Shown: positions 29,793-43,279, counted from the stretch's first letter. The stretch: DNA of 64,000 nucleotides from Diadema setosum (GCF_964275005.1 NC_092688.1:48105748-48169747), one strand, 5' to 3'. The notes: a model not told the origin generated them from the sequence alone. Numbers and translations are program-made.

Positions 29793-32700
29793 ATGGCTTT
29801 GGGCAAAGAATCAAGAGACAAGTGGTGGATAGTGGTCATGATTGCCAACTTTGGGATAGAGTTCCTTCATCAGGGTTACCTGAAGTCTGTTGGTGTTCTC
29901 CTACCGTCGATCGTTTTCTATTTCGACTTGAGTTACTCCACAATGGGTTTCATTCTATCCCTCGAGTATTGCACGTATACGCTAGCCGGTGAGTATCCTG
30001 CCATCGAAATTCATGCTAAGTCAGGATTGAAGTCTGGTGAGGATCAGTGTCGGAACTTAAAGATTACAGATTGATACTCTAGTGACGAGGGTGATGTCAT
30101 GCTTCCAAGGCCCGCTACCTAGGTTCCACCGGAACTTCTTTTTTTTCAGAGTTAGGCTACTTTAGCTGTCGGGGGATACAAGCTAAATTTTCGGGCTTGG
30201 TCGTTGTCTTTTTTCCCCTAAATTTCCTCCTTTGCCATTCATGCATCATTTATATTTATCAAAAAAAAAAAAAAAACAAAACAAAAACACCCAAAACATT
30301 TTAAACCACATATTTTAATGAAATATTGACTCGATAATGAGTTACGCATGTCTTATGACATGGTCATTCATACGTCTATACCCCTTATGGCCTTGTCACC
30401 ATTTCGAATAACGATTATAGATTGGAGATTCCAAATGGCAGCTGCTCTTAAGTATTGACAAAACTTCTCATTTAACTGGTTGTCACCCTTCTTACCCGAG
30501 AAGACAGAGAAGACAGCATAGAAACATCGCCCATATCAAATGCAATAGTGGGTGGGGTTTAGGCATAGAGGCGGTTGTTTATTGAAAGGGGTATAATAAA
30601 TATGCCTATATTATCCCAAACAGATAAATGTGTTTAGTGATAGCAGAAGAAAAAAATGTAACAAATCACTTGATATCGAGGAATATTATAGTGTACCATC
30701 ATGGCTGAATGGGAAGGCAACGAAAATACAAGCTACATGATAAAAAGGACATTCCTTAGGACATTACTTTGAGAAATGCACACTCCCTCGGCCTGCTACT
30801 GACATACGTTTACAGTTTGTAGTATTCTCCCTACATTATGAAGGAAGGTAAGTCAGTTTCTCTTTCACTCTTCTAGAAAATGTGTGAAATCATTTTATAT
30901 TCTTACGTAATATTTTTACCGCATAGCTGCTATGGTGAGGTGATATCTTTAGTATGGATATTGTAATTTCTTCTTCAGCCTAAGCATTTTTTTTTCCATA
31001 GAAAATCTTAAGAAGATATTTCATAGAGACATCTGTACTTAGTTGTCTAAGTACTTTATATACGATTAATATTCCAAAGCAAATTGGTGAATGTTTGTAT
31101 TGCTGCCAATAGATTATTAAAACGGGTACAGTTGTCACAGTTGTATCCATAAGCGCCTGAAGAATGCAATATCCTGAAAAAGTACAATTTTCATATTGCT
31201 TGCTTACACATCTACACAGCAACATCAGTATGAATGAGGCTTCTGCTTTGTTATGCAGAATACTTTGATAAAAAGAAACGAAAGGTTTGGTGTCAACGTG
31301 GAATCAACAATAATATCCATCCATTATGTTCGTTTCAAACTTGAAGTCGTACGTTCAGGCATTGCCTAAATTGATATGTGAACATGGTGAACGTCAATGA
31401 CCGTATTTTAATATAATGGTTTTATACATGTACATCATTCAACTTACTGCTAGCACATTATGTTTGAAGTTCCGCAAAGTAAACCAAACACTATTCCTCA
31501 AAAGGACCGCATGTGATAAGCAGTTGTTTTCATGAGCTGTCATATTGTTTTCCCGCCTTCAATCAAAAATGCAATATCTTATATCTATACACACTCGACA
31601 AACTAATCACTGCAATGTCGTACGAGTTCAAGCAGGTTATCATTCCCATAAAACATAAATAACAGCTTTTAATTCAAACAGAGAACATATATCCAAACAT
31701 TGCTGTAAAGAAGGTTGAAGAGAGAAGGGGAAACAGAGATAGAGAACAAAGATAGGCAATTAAACTGGATGAACCCTTGGATGCAAAGTACGGTCCTGTA
31801 AGCATAATTATATTCATATAAGTATTAGGAGGTATATCACCTCCTTGGCCGTTACACTAAGATGATTATCAGCGTGCATTTTGCACAAACAATTCAACCT
31901 TTGTTTACTTTCACTGTGCATGTAAAAAGATCAGACGAATGTCCTTTCAAGGAGTCAGCTGGTGTGCGTCATCTTTTTAAAATGCAAATAGATAAGCTGT
32001 TGATGTATAAACCCCTACCACTCCCTCCTTCTCGCACCCTTCTCTTCCTTCTTTGAATTGCCCTTCTTTCTGGATGCGAGTCATCTCGTCGAAATCTTAT
32101 TTATTTTCTTCTTATTGAATCAGATAAGCTAAGATATCCCCCCGATCTCTCTCTTATTATTTATCATTGCTGAAGACAGCAATTTGTTTTGAAACATAAT
32201 TAGAAGTGAAAGACATCTTTCACATGTTTCAATGATTCTATTCACCTGCGATAGCTCCAATATGGCGGATTCTGTCCAATAGGATCAATCCTCGTTTTCT
32301 AGCAACCGTTGGTGGGACTGGAACAGGACTTGCCATCGTGGCTACTTACTTCTGCGACTCTCCCTCAACATTTGCAGTCATGTTCTTTCTGTCTGGTGAG
32401 TAGCTGTATAGGATAGGACCTTTGTTTTAACTTTAGATATGTCTTTTTTCACAAAGAAATGTTATTCACTTATCAACATTCGGCTACAAATAATGTCACA
32501 TCATATGATTCATAAAGCAAATGATACAATTTGACAGGCAGCTATAGCTACAGACAGTCTGAATAATATGAATACGATTTCAATTAATACTGGATACGAA
32601 ACTTTTAGCTTTTTCAGACATGTATTCATCTACTTTCTTCGCTAGCTTTCAAAGATGACAAAATTGGCAAAAATCTAATGATTTATTTTTACTTCTGGCA

Positions 32701-35700
32701 GAAAAATATAAAGTACTTTGCATACAAATTACCACATTGTAACACCTTAGGTGTTCTGTAGAACCAAGTATAAAGGTACCTCTAGTAATTTGAGTTTGAA
32801 TCTGTAAAATAATTTTCTATATTTGAGAAATAAATCTTTGTGTAACATCGGATTCCCAAACCAAATGAGGAATTGTTTCTGTGGAGCTCAAACAAAACGT
32901 ACAGAGGTCTGTGTTAGAGAGTCCCATTGCAAAGAATAATTTATTGACACCAACATTTCTGTGCAGAATTTTGTATTGAAAATAACGAAGTCTCTGATTT
33001 AGGTTAGATCTATGGAACATTGTACATTATTGATTCAGTATTACTTCCCATTTCCTTTCAGATTTTGGTGGTTGAAATATTTTGTCGCATAATTTTCGGT
33101 GTATATATCGACATACTTTGGTTCCTTAAACAAATATAGATATTATATCATCTTGATGCGTCTATATCTGTATACTTCGTTATCATACTCTGATTTCCTT
33201 TGAATATGTTTTTTTTTCTTTATAAGGGGATGGCAATCGAAAAAGAATCTAAAAAAAATACAACAAGCACCATGTTTAGCCCGAAACTGTTCAAAACTTT
33301 GAAAAGATGACCCTTCATCATGCAGTACTTGGTTTTACCACTGTAAAATGCCCCTTTGAAACATTTCTTTCTTGAAAGCAATTTTGTTATTCACGCGGAT
33401 TAATGAACTAAACCAAATTACTTGATTTTCACAAGTTCTACGGGTAAATTAGGGGAAAACTATATTCATACCCAGCCTTAAGAATTTCATTAATCTTCTT
33501 TTCTGTACCTACCATATTACAATACCAAATTATATTACCCCTTAAGTTATCTAAATAAATAATGTTAAAAAAATAAATTTTCCTCCGTTTTGATCATTCG
33601 TTAATAATCTTTTCATCCCAGTGATTTTAAGTCCAGAAGTAAAGGATGGAAAATGAACCATCTTTAAGACTCCCTGACAATAATGTCCAATTGATCGTTG
33701 GTTAATTCTACCTGGTTTATCATCCTAGAAAAAAGAAAATACAACTGTACTATATATTTTTCTATTTCCTTCACAAAATTTGTTGGTGTAGAAGGTTATT
33801 CTGAATTAAAAATAAAAAAGGATTTGGAAATGGCCAATGATAGGGCTAGATAGTCTTTTCTGTTCAAATCAATTTCTTTAATTCCTGCATGAAACATTTT
33901 TTGTAAAAAATAAACTCATACTTCAAAAATACGATGATAGTTGATATTGAAAGTTGAAGTAGAAAAAGACAATTGGCATTCATTCTGTTCTTCGTAAAAC
34001 TCTTGTCTATTACAAAGGTTTCTTTGGTGCGGCTGTGTTCCAAGTTGCGTTCGTCACCCTACAGCAGCACTGTAAGGAGAAATTCGGAGCTGCCAACGCT
34101 TTTGCAATGATGGGTACACTACTCGGAGGAATGCTGGTCCCACTGCTCACGGCTAGGCTTCATCAAGCGTACGGCCTGAAGGGGGCGCTGCTGTTTCTCG
34201 GTGGTTTGTTCTTACACCACATACCCATTGGTCTAGTCCTGAAGGCGCCACGAGGAGAAGAGTGGAAGAGAGTTCCTGTTTTACATTACAGTGACACAGA
34301 CCACGTGGGTTCATGTGAAATGGCATTAGAAGACAGGAATAGAGCAAAGTCACCACCCACTGAGGCCCAGGTGGGCTCCTCTAGCCGACTTGTCGCCACA
34401 TGTATCCGGATTGCTCGGACGCTGTCGGATATTCTTGACCTCGGCATTTTGTGGGAGGAGCGGATCTTCACCTTCACGCTACTGCCTGTAAAGATGATTC
34501 TGGAGGTAGTCTACGTAGGGTGGGCCATGTATACAGTATCTTACGCTATGTCTGTGGGTGTACCTGAAAATCGGGCAGTGTATCTGCCAGTGACAGGCGC
34601 GGCTGCAGGACTACTTTTACGTTTGGTTCATGTACTCATTTTCAACTACCATATCGAGTGGGTGGTGCATGTTTTCGCCATCAATCAATTGCTCATTATC
34701 GGATCATATTTTGCATACACCGTCAGTTCGAGTTACCTTGTCCTGCTGATATGCTCATTTATCGCTGGGTCGGGAGTCTTTTCAGTCACACCATGTTTCT
34801 ACGCCCTGATGTCCACAGCAGTGTCCGGGGAGAACTTTGCTGCCGTGTTGACCAGTGTCCTGTTTGCATCTGGGATGGGAGCCGTGGTGGCCGGGATGTT
34901 TGCCGGTGAGAGTGTGGTATAAATCCTACTGTGATCAGTAGGCCTATATTAGCATACTGACTTCGGTTAAGATTCAAATGACAATCGTGTGTGCTGGAGC
35001 TTAAACAACAACCACCACAACAACAACAACAACAACACCACCACCAACAACAACAAAAACACCAACAACCACAACAACATCAACAACAACAACAACGCAA
35101 TACCATGCAGTTTAAATAGACTTCTGAAAATGAAACCATGAAACTGAGGGGGGGGGAATTCTGCACTTTGCTAGCGAAAAATTATTTCTTTCATAGGCTA
35201 AACACAACACAGGCTCTGTTACATTTGTAGTTCCTATATCAATACGTCAATGCAATCAGTCATGTACCTATGGTTCCATCATACCGTCGTTTCTTTCCCG
35301 GTCGCTGTGGATCGCTTTGTTTTACTTTGTTTTGGATATCTCGGCCAATTCAATACCGACTGTCATCAAATAAACTTTGAATTCCTCGTATAGGGTTGTA
35401 TGCTCTATTACATTTCATACTCTCTCGATTCTGGTGGACTGATGTGCTGTGATGCTGCTTCCCCAGACTGAAGCACAGAATTCCATCAAGGGGCGAATGT
35501 AAGTTGTGTAGACGAACACCAAATCACCACGAGAAACTCCGAATGATTTCAACATGGTAAGAATGTACAGGCGGCGAGATGCTTGTGAGATCAGTGATCA
35601 ACCTGAGCATCCCACTTCAGGTTGGCTTGTATAATCACACCAAGTAGACGAAGGGCAGGTACTGCTTCCAGTGTTGTGCTTTCAAGCATGATAACAGGCG

Positions 35701-38700
35701 GAGCTGGAGCATTGCGTAGGAAGCTAACATGTATGATCTTGCATTTCTCAGGTTTGGGCGTCATACCATTGACGGAACACCACTGTGACAAGGTGTCCAC
35801 CTGCAACTGGAGCTGACCAGCATGAGATTTGTGTCGTATGTCTACAAGTGACAGATCATCAACATACTTCCATCTCCTCTCGGTGCTCATTGCAGCATCG
35901 TTGATCATGATGAGGAAGATTATGGGCCCCAACTTGGTCCCCTGAGGAACTCCACACGTGAGCTTCTGCTCGGTCGAAGATGTGCCACAATACTTCACTG
36001 TTTGAGTGCGACAAGACAAGAAGCTTGAAATAACAGGAATGATAGCTGGGCGGACACCATGCTCCATCATCTTGCAAAGTGCTATAGAGTGATCAATTAA
36101 GTCGAATGCTTTTAGGAAGTCAATAGTGCAGAGAGTGGCCTCGTATCCTGGTCTCTCAAGACATCGATAGACCTCATCGAGAAGACTCACAAGATAGTGG
36201 CTCACAGAACTGCCCCTCATATTCCCAAATTTCTGTGGGTCAATCATTGGCTTGACATCTGCCATCATCCATTCTGCTAGGAAACCCTCAAAAACACGGG
36301 CAAGGATAGCAGAAATTGAAACAGGTCTCAGCTGACTGAAATCGACAACGGTTGTTGTTTTGGGGACTGGACATACAGATGCAGTTTTCCAGCAGGATGG
36401 GAAGTGTCCTGTCTGTAAGCAGTTGTTGAAGATGGTGGTCAAGGGTTCAGAGATTTCATATGCGAATTCTTTGATGAGGCGAATAGGTATGTCTCTAGGA
36501 TGTCCAGCCTTGGATGCATTCAACTTCTTGAGACGCTTGTAGACTTCATGTCGATTGATCTTTGGAGGAGGTAGGGAAGGTAGATATGCGGGCAAGGCAG
36601 ATACATCAAGGCTAGGAAGTCGGTTGCAAATACTGGCAAACATAATGGCAGTTGAGTTCGTGGGCAAATTCAGCCGGCATTTTATCAGAGGCCAGCTTAG
36701 AGACAGAAGACTTGCGCATCCCTGTAAGGCCCTTGATTTGTTGGTGCCATTTTCCAGGTTCAGTCCGCCTAAGGTGATGTACTTTTCGAGCTCCAAAGTT
36801 CTTTTTTGCCTGTGCAATCTCTCTTTGAACAAGGTTACGAGCCTGCTTATAAGATTGCATATCACCCCTGTCATGATAGTCATTTCGGGTGGTTATGAGT
36901 CGTCTAATGCGGTTGTTCATCCACACCTTGTCATTCACTCGACGTTTGATGGACACCTCATCAAAATGAGAATGATAGCGAGCAGTAAGGATTTCCTGGA
37001 GCCGCTCTGTCATAATAATAATGATAATAATAATAACAAATTCTTATATAGCGCATTTCAGACTTGAAAAGAATTTCAATGCGCTTTACATAGAAACAAA
37101 CATATTATACCATAATACAAAATATAGCAACAAAAATTACAATTTACCAAACACAATATATTACTCTACAATAACTATTTCTTAAACGTACACAAAAGGT
37201 CAGAGTTGCCAGTACTACTGAGAAATAACTTCGAATTTAACAATCATAGGCTACTTTATATAAATAAGTTTTGAGCTTATGTTTGAAATTATCTATTGAC
37301 ATCTGACTTCTCAGGGGGTCTGGTAGAGAATTCCATAGAGTAGGTGCGGCAAAAGAAAAAACCCTCCCCCCATAAGACTTTGTTCGAATGGTAGGTACAA
37401 CAAGTAAGTTTCGAGCAGAGGATCGGAGACATCTAGTAGGCTTGTATGGGGTTATGAGTTCTGTAATGTAGTGCGGGGCTGTTCCATGAAGTGCTTTGAA
37501 AGTAATGAGGAGGATCTTGTATTGAGTGCTATACCTTATAGGAAGCCAGTGCAGATCTTGAAGGATTGGGGTTATGTGTTCACGTTTCTTGGCAAGTGTA
37601 ACAAGGTGGGCAGCGGAGTTTTGAATTCTTTGAAGTTTGGAGACCTGTTTGTCCGGGAGACCAACGAGGAGACTGTTGCAACAGTCCAGGATTGATGAGA
37701 CAAGGGCGTGGACCACTATTTCAGTAGTGGATTTACGGAGATAACAACGAATTTTCCCGATTTTGCTCAAAGCGAAGGATCCGCGACGGCAAATGTTGGT
37801 TATGTGACTGTTCATGTTGAGGTGACTGTCCAAAAGCACTCCAAGGTCACGGACAGATGAAGAAAAATCAACTACAAGATTGCCAACAGTCAGAGGAGTG
37901 AGTTCCTGACATGGCTTCATGTTGGAGCGAATGTGAAGCATTTCCATTTTACTGTCATTTAGTACCAGAGAATTGTTGGACATCCAGCGACGAACTTCAT
38001 GCAGGCACTGGGTTAGTTCTTCGAGAGTACGTTCCATGTCAACAGGGTCTACGGTGATATACAACTGTGTGTCATCAGCATACATGGCGCAGCTGAAACT
38101 ATGCGATTCAATGATGTCTTGAACTGGTGTTGTGTAACACACAACGAGGAGTGGACCAATCACTGATCCCTGCGGTACTCCACATTCTAATGGTGCACAG
38201 GAAGATGCATGTTGTCCTAATACCACTTGCTGTCGTCTTTCCTTCAGGTAAGGCTCAATCCATTCTGCTGGAGTACCAGATATCCAAAAACGCTGCCTCA
38301 TTCTCTGGGATAAAATTGTATGGTCAACGGTATCAAATGCCGCAGTCAGATCAAGCAGGACGTATCTTGGACGTAGTAATAATCTTCTTGACATCAGATT
38401 GACTGACAGCATGGAACTTCTTTAACATGAACTTCTGTGGAGCCTCTGCCGAGTCGTTCAATGATGCACTGTGAACTTCACTTGTTGTAAGTACGACAGA
38501 ATGGCATAAGTTCGAGACTTTTGCTTGAAAACTGCTGAGAAACAGTTCAGCAAGCTCTTGTTTCGAACTATGAGATGGAAGTGGAGAGGTGTTGTTGCCA
38601 CTTGAGATGCCATTTACAAACTGGAACAGTTCCTTCTGGCAGCACTTTTCCATCTTCTCTCGATGATAATTTCTCCTATAGCCATTTTGAGAGCAGACTG

Positions 38701-40352
38701 ATACACACACAAAGCAGACCTCATCAACATTTTATCAACAGTCAGATGAGACTTCCTCCATTTCCTTTCAGCTGAACGGACTTTGCGCCTAAGAGTAATA
38801 AGGTGGTGGTCAAACCAAGGGGCTTGAGGTCTTAATTGGACACTGACAGACTTCACAGGCGCGTGATGATTAAGTGTCTTCATGAGTGAGGAGTTATAGA
38901 GGTTGACCTTTTGGTCTAAGTCGAGGTAATCAAGATCCTCAGAAGCCGCAAACAAGCTCTCCAGGTCACTTCTGAAGATGTCATAGTCAATGTCACGGAG
39001 CTTCCGGAAACAAAATGTTTTTCTAACTGGCATTGGCCGTGGCAATGCTACAGTAAAGACAATGGCACTGTGATCTGAAGGCATTGCATCTCGAAGATAC
39101 AGCTCCTTAATGCACTCGTTGGCTTCTCTTGTAATGACTAGATCCAAAGTATGCCCCCTTGCATGCGTAGGCTTAGAGACCAGCTGCTTCAGATTAGCAG
39201 AAAAGAGCAGATCTGTGAGTGATTTGGTTTCACTGCTGTGGACGTATCATATCATATCTTGTGTCAGTCACCACAAACACGTTAGAGGCGGGCCGCCTTG
39301 CAGAGTGAGGGTTGGACTTTGGAGGACAATTAGAGTCATTTTGACTTCCTACCACAATATTTTTTACCTTTCTTCTAACGATAGAAGAGAGTGTCTGGAG
39401 CAATCTCAACATCTCACATTACCCAAGGAACATGAGCTACACTCAAGAAATTGCAGTTTCAGTCATGGTTTGTAGCTGTAGGTATCGGCATCTGTTGAGT
39501 CGGTAATTTGTTGTGAATAGTATCGGGGATACCGCAAACTTGGGGAGCTTGAACTGGACTCTCATCAGCTTCTATATCATTAGGTATTTTCCAAGATGGC
39601 ATGCGCACTGGTGCACAAAACCGCCCAGATGAATCAATGGCATTACGAAAATAGCGTCAACCGGATGCAATGGCCTGCGCAGTGACCAGATGCTAACCTG
39701 ATAGAGAATTCGTTTAATGACATCAAGAAAAGTATAACCAAGGACGACCAAGCACCAGGAGGGAGAGGCTTGGGCAACATTACCCAAGGAAAAACTGCAT
39801 GGTCTCAACGTGACACTGCCAAGGAGGGTGCAACAGACACTTACAGCGCGGTACCCAACAAATACTAGAACGTCATGAAGTCTACATAAAAAAAAAAAAA
39901 TCTCGACATGTTAATAAAATGTACCTGTTATTATAATTTTGATTCATGTACTATCGATTTATTAAAACAGCATATATTTTTATGTCATTATAAGTTCCTC
40001 CTGTGTAAAACATTTGTCTGTGTTGCAATACTTTCGGCACGGGAACATACAGTGTTCGGATCATTTGATATAACAAACACTTGTGAAGGTTTTTTTTTGT
40101 GTGTGTGTTTCTGTTTTTTCAACATCCAGGTTGTCATACGTAAATATTTCTCATCTTTTTTGTTTGTTTTAACATGCAGGTAAACTGTACGACATCACAG
40201 GGTCCTTTGTGGCTGCATTTCGAGTCCTTGGTGCCTTGATGGGCGTTGGATTGGCGCTTACTGGAATATTTGCCTATCTCACCAAAATTCGGCCCAACAC
40301 AAATTCAACGAGTACTGAAGCAAGACAAGCTCAACAATCACACGAGGATTAA
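29793..40352 (+). CDS. Monocarboxylate-transporter-like MFS protein (SLC16 family), 4 coding exons
   Basis: Exons 29793-29988, 32255-32395, 34018-34905 and 40180-40352; 1398 nt, 465 aa, phases consistent. Twelve membrane segments can be drawn: two in exon 1 (WWIVVMIANFGIEFLHQGYL onward), two spanning exons 2-3 (LATVGGTGTGLAIVATYF), seven in exon 3 and the last in exon 4 (GALMGVGLALTGIFAYL). SLC16 marks are the KWWIVV start in place of DGGWGW, FGAANAFAMMGTLLGG in place of the RRxLAxG stretch, the long TM6-7 loop, and GKLYDITGSFVAAF before TM12 (compare GWLYDITGSY). The substrate cannot be told; the divergent TM1 motif argues against assuming lactate. ATG follows an acceptor (CTCTACAG) 14 nt upstream, so a 5' UTR exon exists. 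The exon 2 acceptor (GCGATAG) is the least certain junction. Confidence 0.88.
29989..32254. other. Transporter intron 1, no clear feature
   Basis: AT-rich intron with homopolymer runs (A run near 30260) and no recognised gene or well-bounded repeat. Confidence 0.5.
32790..33760 (-). mobile_element. Decayed L1/Tx1-like LINE carboxy-terminal region
   Basis: On the minus strand, LRYFQYKILHRNVGVNKLFF, then CTFCLSSTETIPHLVWESDV (CxxC...H), is the post-RT zinc-finger-like region of L1/Tx1-type ORF2. Further upstream (33600-33700) SGLKITGMKRLLTNDQNGG also fits that family. Many stops and shifts separate the pieces. It sits antisense in transporter intron 2. Confidence 0.6.
34018..34905 (+). CDS. 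SLC16-like transporter exon 3 (seven membrane segments)
   Basis: An 888-nt exon, acceptor TTACAAAG, donor GTGAGAG. It begins by completing Gly, then FFGAAVFQVAFVTLQQH, and ends GAVVAGMFAG. It covers TM5-TM11 and the central cytosolic loop (about residues 180-250 of the protein; charged, with Ser/Thr). A large exon spanning most of the MFS fold is usual in SLC16 genes. Confidence 0.9.
34999..35099 (+). repeat. (AAC)n/(ACC)n microsatellite
   Basis: A compound CAA/CCA trinucleotide repeat about 90 nt after the exon 3 donor of the transporter. Confidence 0.85.
35293..35425. mobile_element. Fragment of the ATCAAATAAA hairpin MITE (copy 3)
   Basis: TTTGGATATCTCGGCCAATT and CTGTCATCAAATAAACTTTG match one arm of the elements at 18784-19176 and 47706-48096. 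Only the right arm is present. Confidence 0.65.
35440..37013 (-). mobile_element. Non-LTR retrotransposon (CR1/Jockey-type), RT region, 5'-truncated
   Basis: Minus-strand frames give a linker (VNDKVWMNNRIRRLITTRND), then after a frameshift near 36655 a reverse transcriptase domain: KLNASKAGHPRDIP, SQLRPVSISAILARVFEGFL, CTIDFLKAFDLIDH, LTCGVPQGTKLGPIIFLIMI, and the catalytic box KYVDDLSLVD (YVDD rather than the usual YADD of this group), then LLGVIIQANLKWDAQVDH. The frame shifts again near 35591, and ASRRLYILTMLKSFGVSRGD continues to about 35440. No endonuclease domain is seen on this piece. It lies antisense in the last transporter intron. Confidence 0.85.
37016..39240 (-). mobile_element. 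L2/CR1-type LINE, internally deleted
   Basis: Order on the minus strand: end of an AP-type endonuclease (HTLDLVITREANECI...MPSDHSAIVF), a linker (HHAPVKSVSVQLRPQAPWFD), then the RT catalytic half (YVLLDLTAAFDTVDHTIL, CGVPQGSVIGPLLV, CAMYADDTQLYITV), then the tail (RIQNSAAHLVTLAKKREHIT ... LHWLPIRYSTQYKILLITFK ... APTLWNSLPDPLRSQMS). The 3' end has the typical GCGCTATATAAG motif and a (TTATTA)n tail at 37016-37035. The linker (..TTSKIRP) jumps straight into the RT middle near 38365, so the amino-terminal half of RT is deleted. Not autonomous. Confidence 0.88.
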
Positions 40353-40355
40353 TCA

Positions 40356-40361
40356 AATAAA
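40356..40361 (+). terminator. AATAAA just after the transporter stop
   Basis: AATAAA starts 4 nt after the stop codon, which would give an unusually short 3' UTR. Further AATAAA hexamers lie at 42141-42146 and 42189-42194, which would give a 1.8-kb UTR. Which one is used cannot be told. Confidence 0.3.
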
Positions 40362-43260
40362 ATTGTGACCACGTTAGGTCACAAGTGTATTCTTCAGATC
40401 AACACAGCCAGAAGGTTCATACATATTTTGATGAACTATTTCCTAACGAATGTCTTCGTTCACCTGATCCATTTAGTCCGTCTCGTCTTCATAAGAAGGG
40501 GCCTACGGGTGGGATCAGTCAACAAAAATTACAATGAAAGGCAGTCACTATACTCTCTGAAAATATAAAAATGACTAACATAGCTTTCGAACCTACAGAG
40601 ATTGCTCAATATGAAACACGCTTGAATATGATTGTAGTAAATGTTTCAAATTAAGCTTTCTTGCCGTGTGTGTGCAAGCTGGAATCGCGGAGGATGATTT
40701 GAAATGTAAATCCAATTGTGAAATTCTTTACGTCGATGTAGGGCAACTTGTCAGTCAGTTGCAATGATTCCAATTGTGTTTCAAATGATAGTCCGGAGGT
40801 GTTTTTCAGTCAAGTTTCATCCGAATTAAGCAACGAAACGACCGTGTGAACGTAACTGAGCTCCAGGGATCCAGTCGTGCTTTTAGGGGCGGAGATTACA
40901 GTGGCCTTCCAATCACTCCCGCAGAAAGACGGCTAAAGAGTGATTGATAGGAACATGGAATGAAGCCAAACCTACTCTCCTTGCTCTGAAATTCAAAACC
41001 GCGGAATCCGTGAGGCCTTCCTCGGTCGTGAGAACGATGATTCGAATCGTAATTGGATCGTGTTGTAATTCACCATTCAAATCAAGCACTATCGGTACGT
41101 GTAAAAACACGGATCGAGCCACTTCGCGGTTAGAAAGGGAAGACCTTCCTCTATAAAGGTTGGTGTTGTGACTTCAGCGTCAGCTTTTTAGATGGACTCA
41201 CTCGTTGCAAGATTAACTGCTACTTTCTATAGGCTTCCCGGGAGATAAAAGACCGCCAAAAGAACTGCTCGGCTCGCCTAAGGTATCTCAGCTGAGATTT
41301 GGCAATTTCCAGGAAGAGGAAAATTACTTGATGGGAGAGCCATTTGATAGACCCAATGTCAGGGTCCAGACGATTTCTTTGTCTTCCCTGTAACAATCTA
41401 TCAGCATTACTGTAGACAAACTGTTTGCAAGTGCAAAGAAATGGCATCACATGCTTTACGTCTATTACGGTTACCTTCCTTATCGGGTTTCCATCCATTA
41501 AATATCCCCCATAGACACAGAATCTCATCGGTAGCGCTTACTAATAATTTGATTGCTTCTCATAGAGTCGAGAAAAGACTTACGTGGCGCTAGAGAGGAA
41601 AAACAACAACAGACATATAGAGTGAAGGAAGACTATAATAACATAGCATTTTCTTCATTCAAAGAACCATATTTACGTCAAATGGTGATTTTTGTTACAT
41701 AAGAGATCACAATGTGCAATGTATAGGTCTTAATTATTGGACATGATGGAGGAAACCGGCTTTAAAAGCATTGTATTGAAATTCACAAACTAGTTGAAAT
41801 TAGATGTATGATTTTGACACCTGAAATCTGCAGAAAGGTTGCAATTACATTAAAAGCGGCATCGTGAGTGGAAAGTAAAAGGAGTGCTTTGGTTGTCATC
41901 AAATTGCACTGCTATTGAGAATTATTGCTTTATTGGCATCTTACTTTCTTCATCTGATTCTGTATCTTTCCTTTGTAACCTATTGCTCCATGTTATCTGT
42001 GAATACTTTTTTTACACCCTCTATTGTCATGATATCAGGAAATCAAATTGAATCTATAAAGAAATATTTTCTGCTTAGCCTCTTGTTTTTTTGTTTTATT
42101 TTTTCTTTCTTAGTCGCTGTTTCAATCGATTAAAATAATGAATAAATATAATTCAATACCCTTCTTTTGCTTTGTAATAGTTGATCTCAATAAAACAAAT
42201 GTACTTGACTAATTTTGAGTTTTTGATTAAAACTATGAACAGGTATATGGAAGCGCCTCCAGGGGCCTGATGCATTTAAACGTTTAACCTGAGATTTTTT
42301 AAAAAATGGGAAAAAAAAACATCTTTTTTTATATCATGCCAAGACTGGAAAGAAGACTAGCTGTCTAGAGACACAAGTGAGATGAAGCACATCAGGATTC
42401 TTCATACAGTCAGTTTTCATTCCATCAGACAAAATGAAGTCATCAAAATCACTCTTAAAAGCTCTAGTCACTGGAGTGTGATACAGGCCAATATCATCCA
42501 TCCACCAAAACATAAATTTGTTACATCATTTAATGGAATGCAATTTATGTTAGTCAAGAATTTCATACCAATATTTGGCACACACAGTGTACAAAACAGA
42601 TACAAGACAGGTTTATAGAGCAAGACATCTTGGGATAGCAAAATCAGGAATTCTCATTCCCTTGTGGATAAAATAACATTTCGGGTAGGAGTTTGGAAAC
42701 AAAATCAGAGAAAAAAGGTACTTGTGTAACCAGCTTAACTCTCAAATATCTCCTGTTTGTCTACCCGATTTGGATATCACGTATTCCTTTCAATTCATTA
42801 TATTGATAGGTTCAGTCAAATCATACACATTGCTTTTGCTATGCTTGACAAGCTATCTTTAAAACAATGTTCAGATGTTGAAACAATGGTATCATGTAAA
42901 CCACAGAGTATTGGTCAATGTGTCTTGACTAACGTGAGGACACGTGTCAGTATGAACTGTGTTTATGGTGACAAGAATTATGACTCAACATTATAATATA
43001 CACATTGCAACCCTTCTGAGGTAAGTTTTTGATTGGTGAGGGATCATACAGGTTGAAGTACTGGCAATAAATCCGTTGCAAAACTAATCAAACATGAATT
43101 GCTAATCATTATCAGATGGAATGTTTAGCAGCATGGCACAGGTGTTCATTGATTAAAATTGAGTGGAATAAACTTGAAAAAAAAAGATTAACATGTGAGG
43201 GCTGCCTTCTAAAGTTCTGACTCATCTAGACATTACTTTGTACATTACACACACTTTTGA
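40362..43260. other. Transporter 3' flank, no gene recognised
   Basis: Possible long 3' UTR (to about 42200) followed by AT-rich sequence. No coding match, no well-bounded transposon. Confidence 0.4.
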
Positions 43261-43279
43261 TGAGCTCATATGAAACTAG

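Noticed and set aside
36555-38402. Plus-strand frames of 91 and 170 codons
   Set aside because: Antisense shadows of the LINE reverse transcriptase ORFs.
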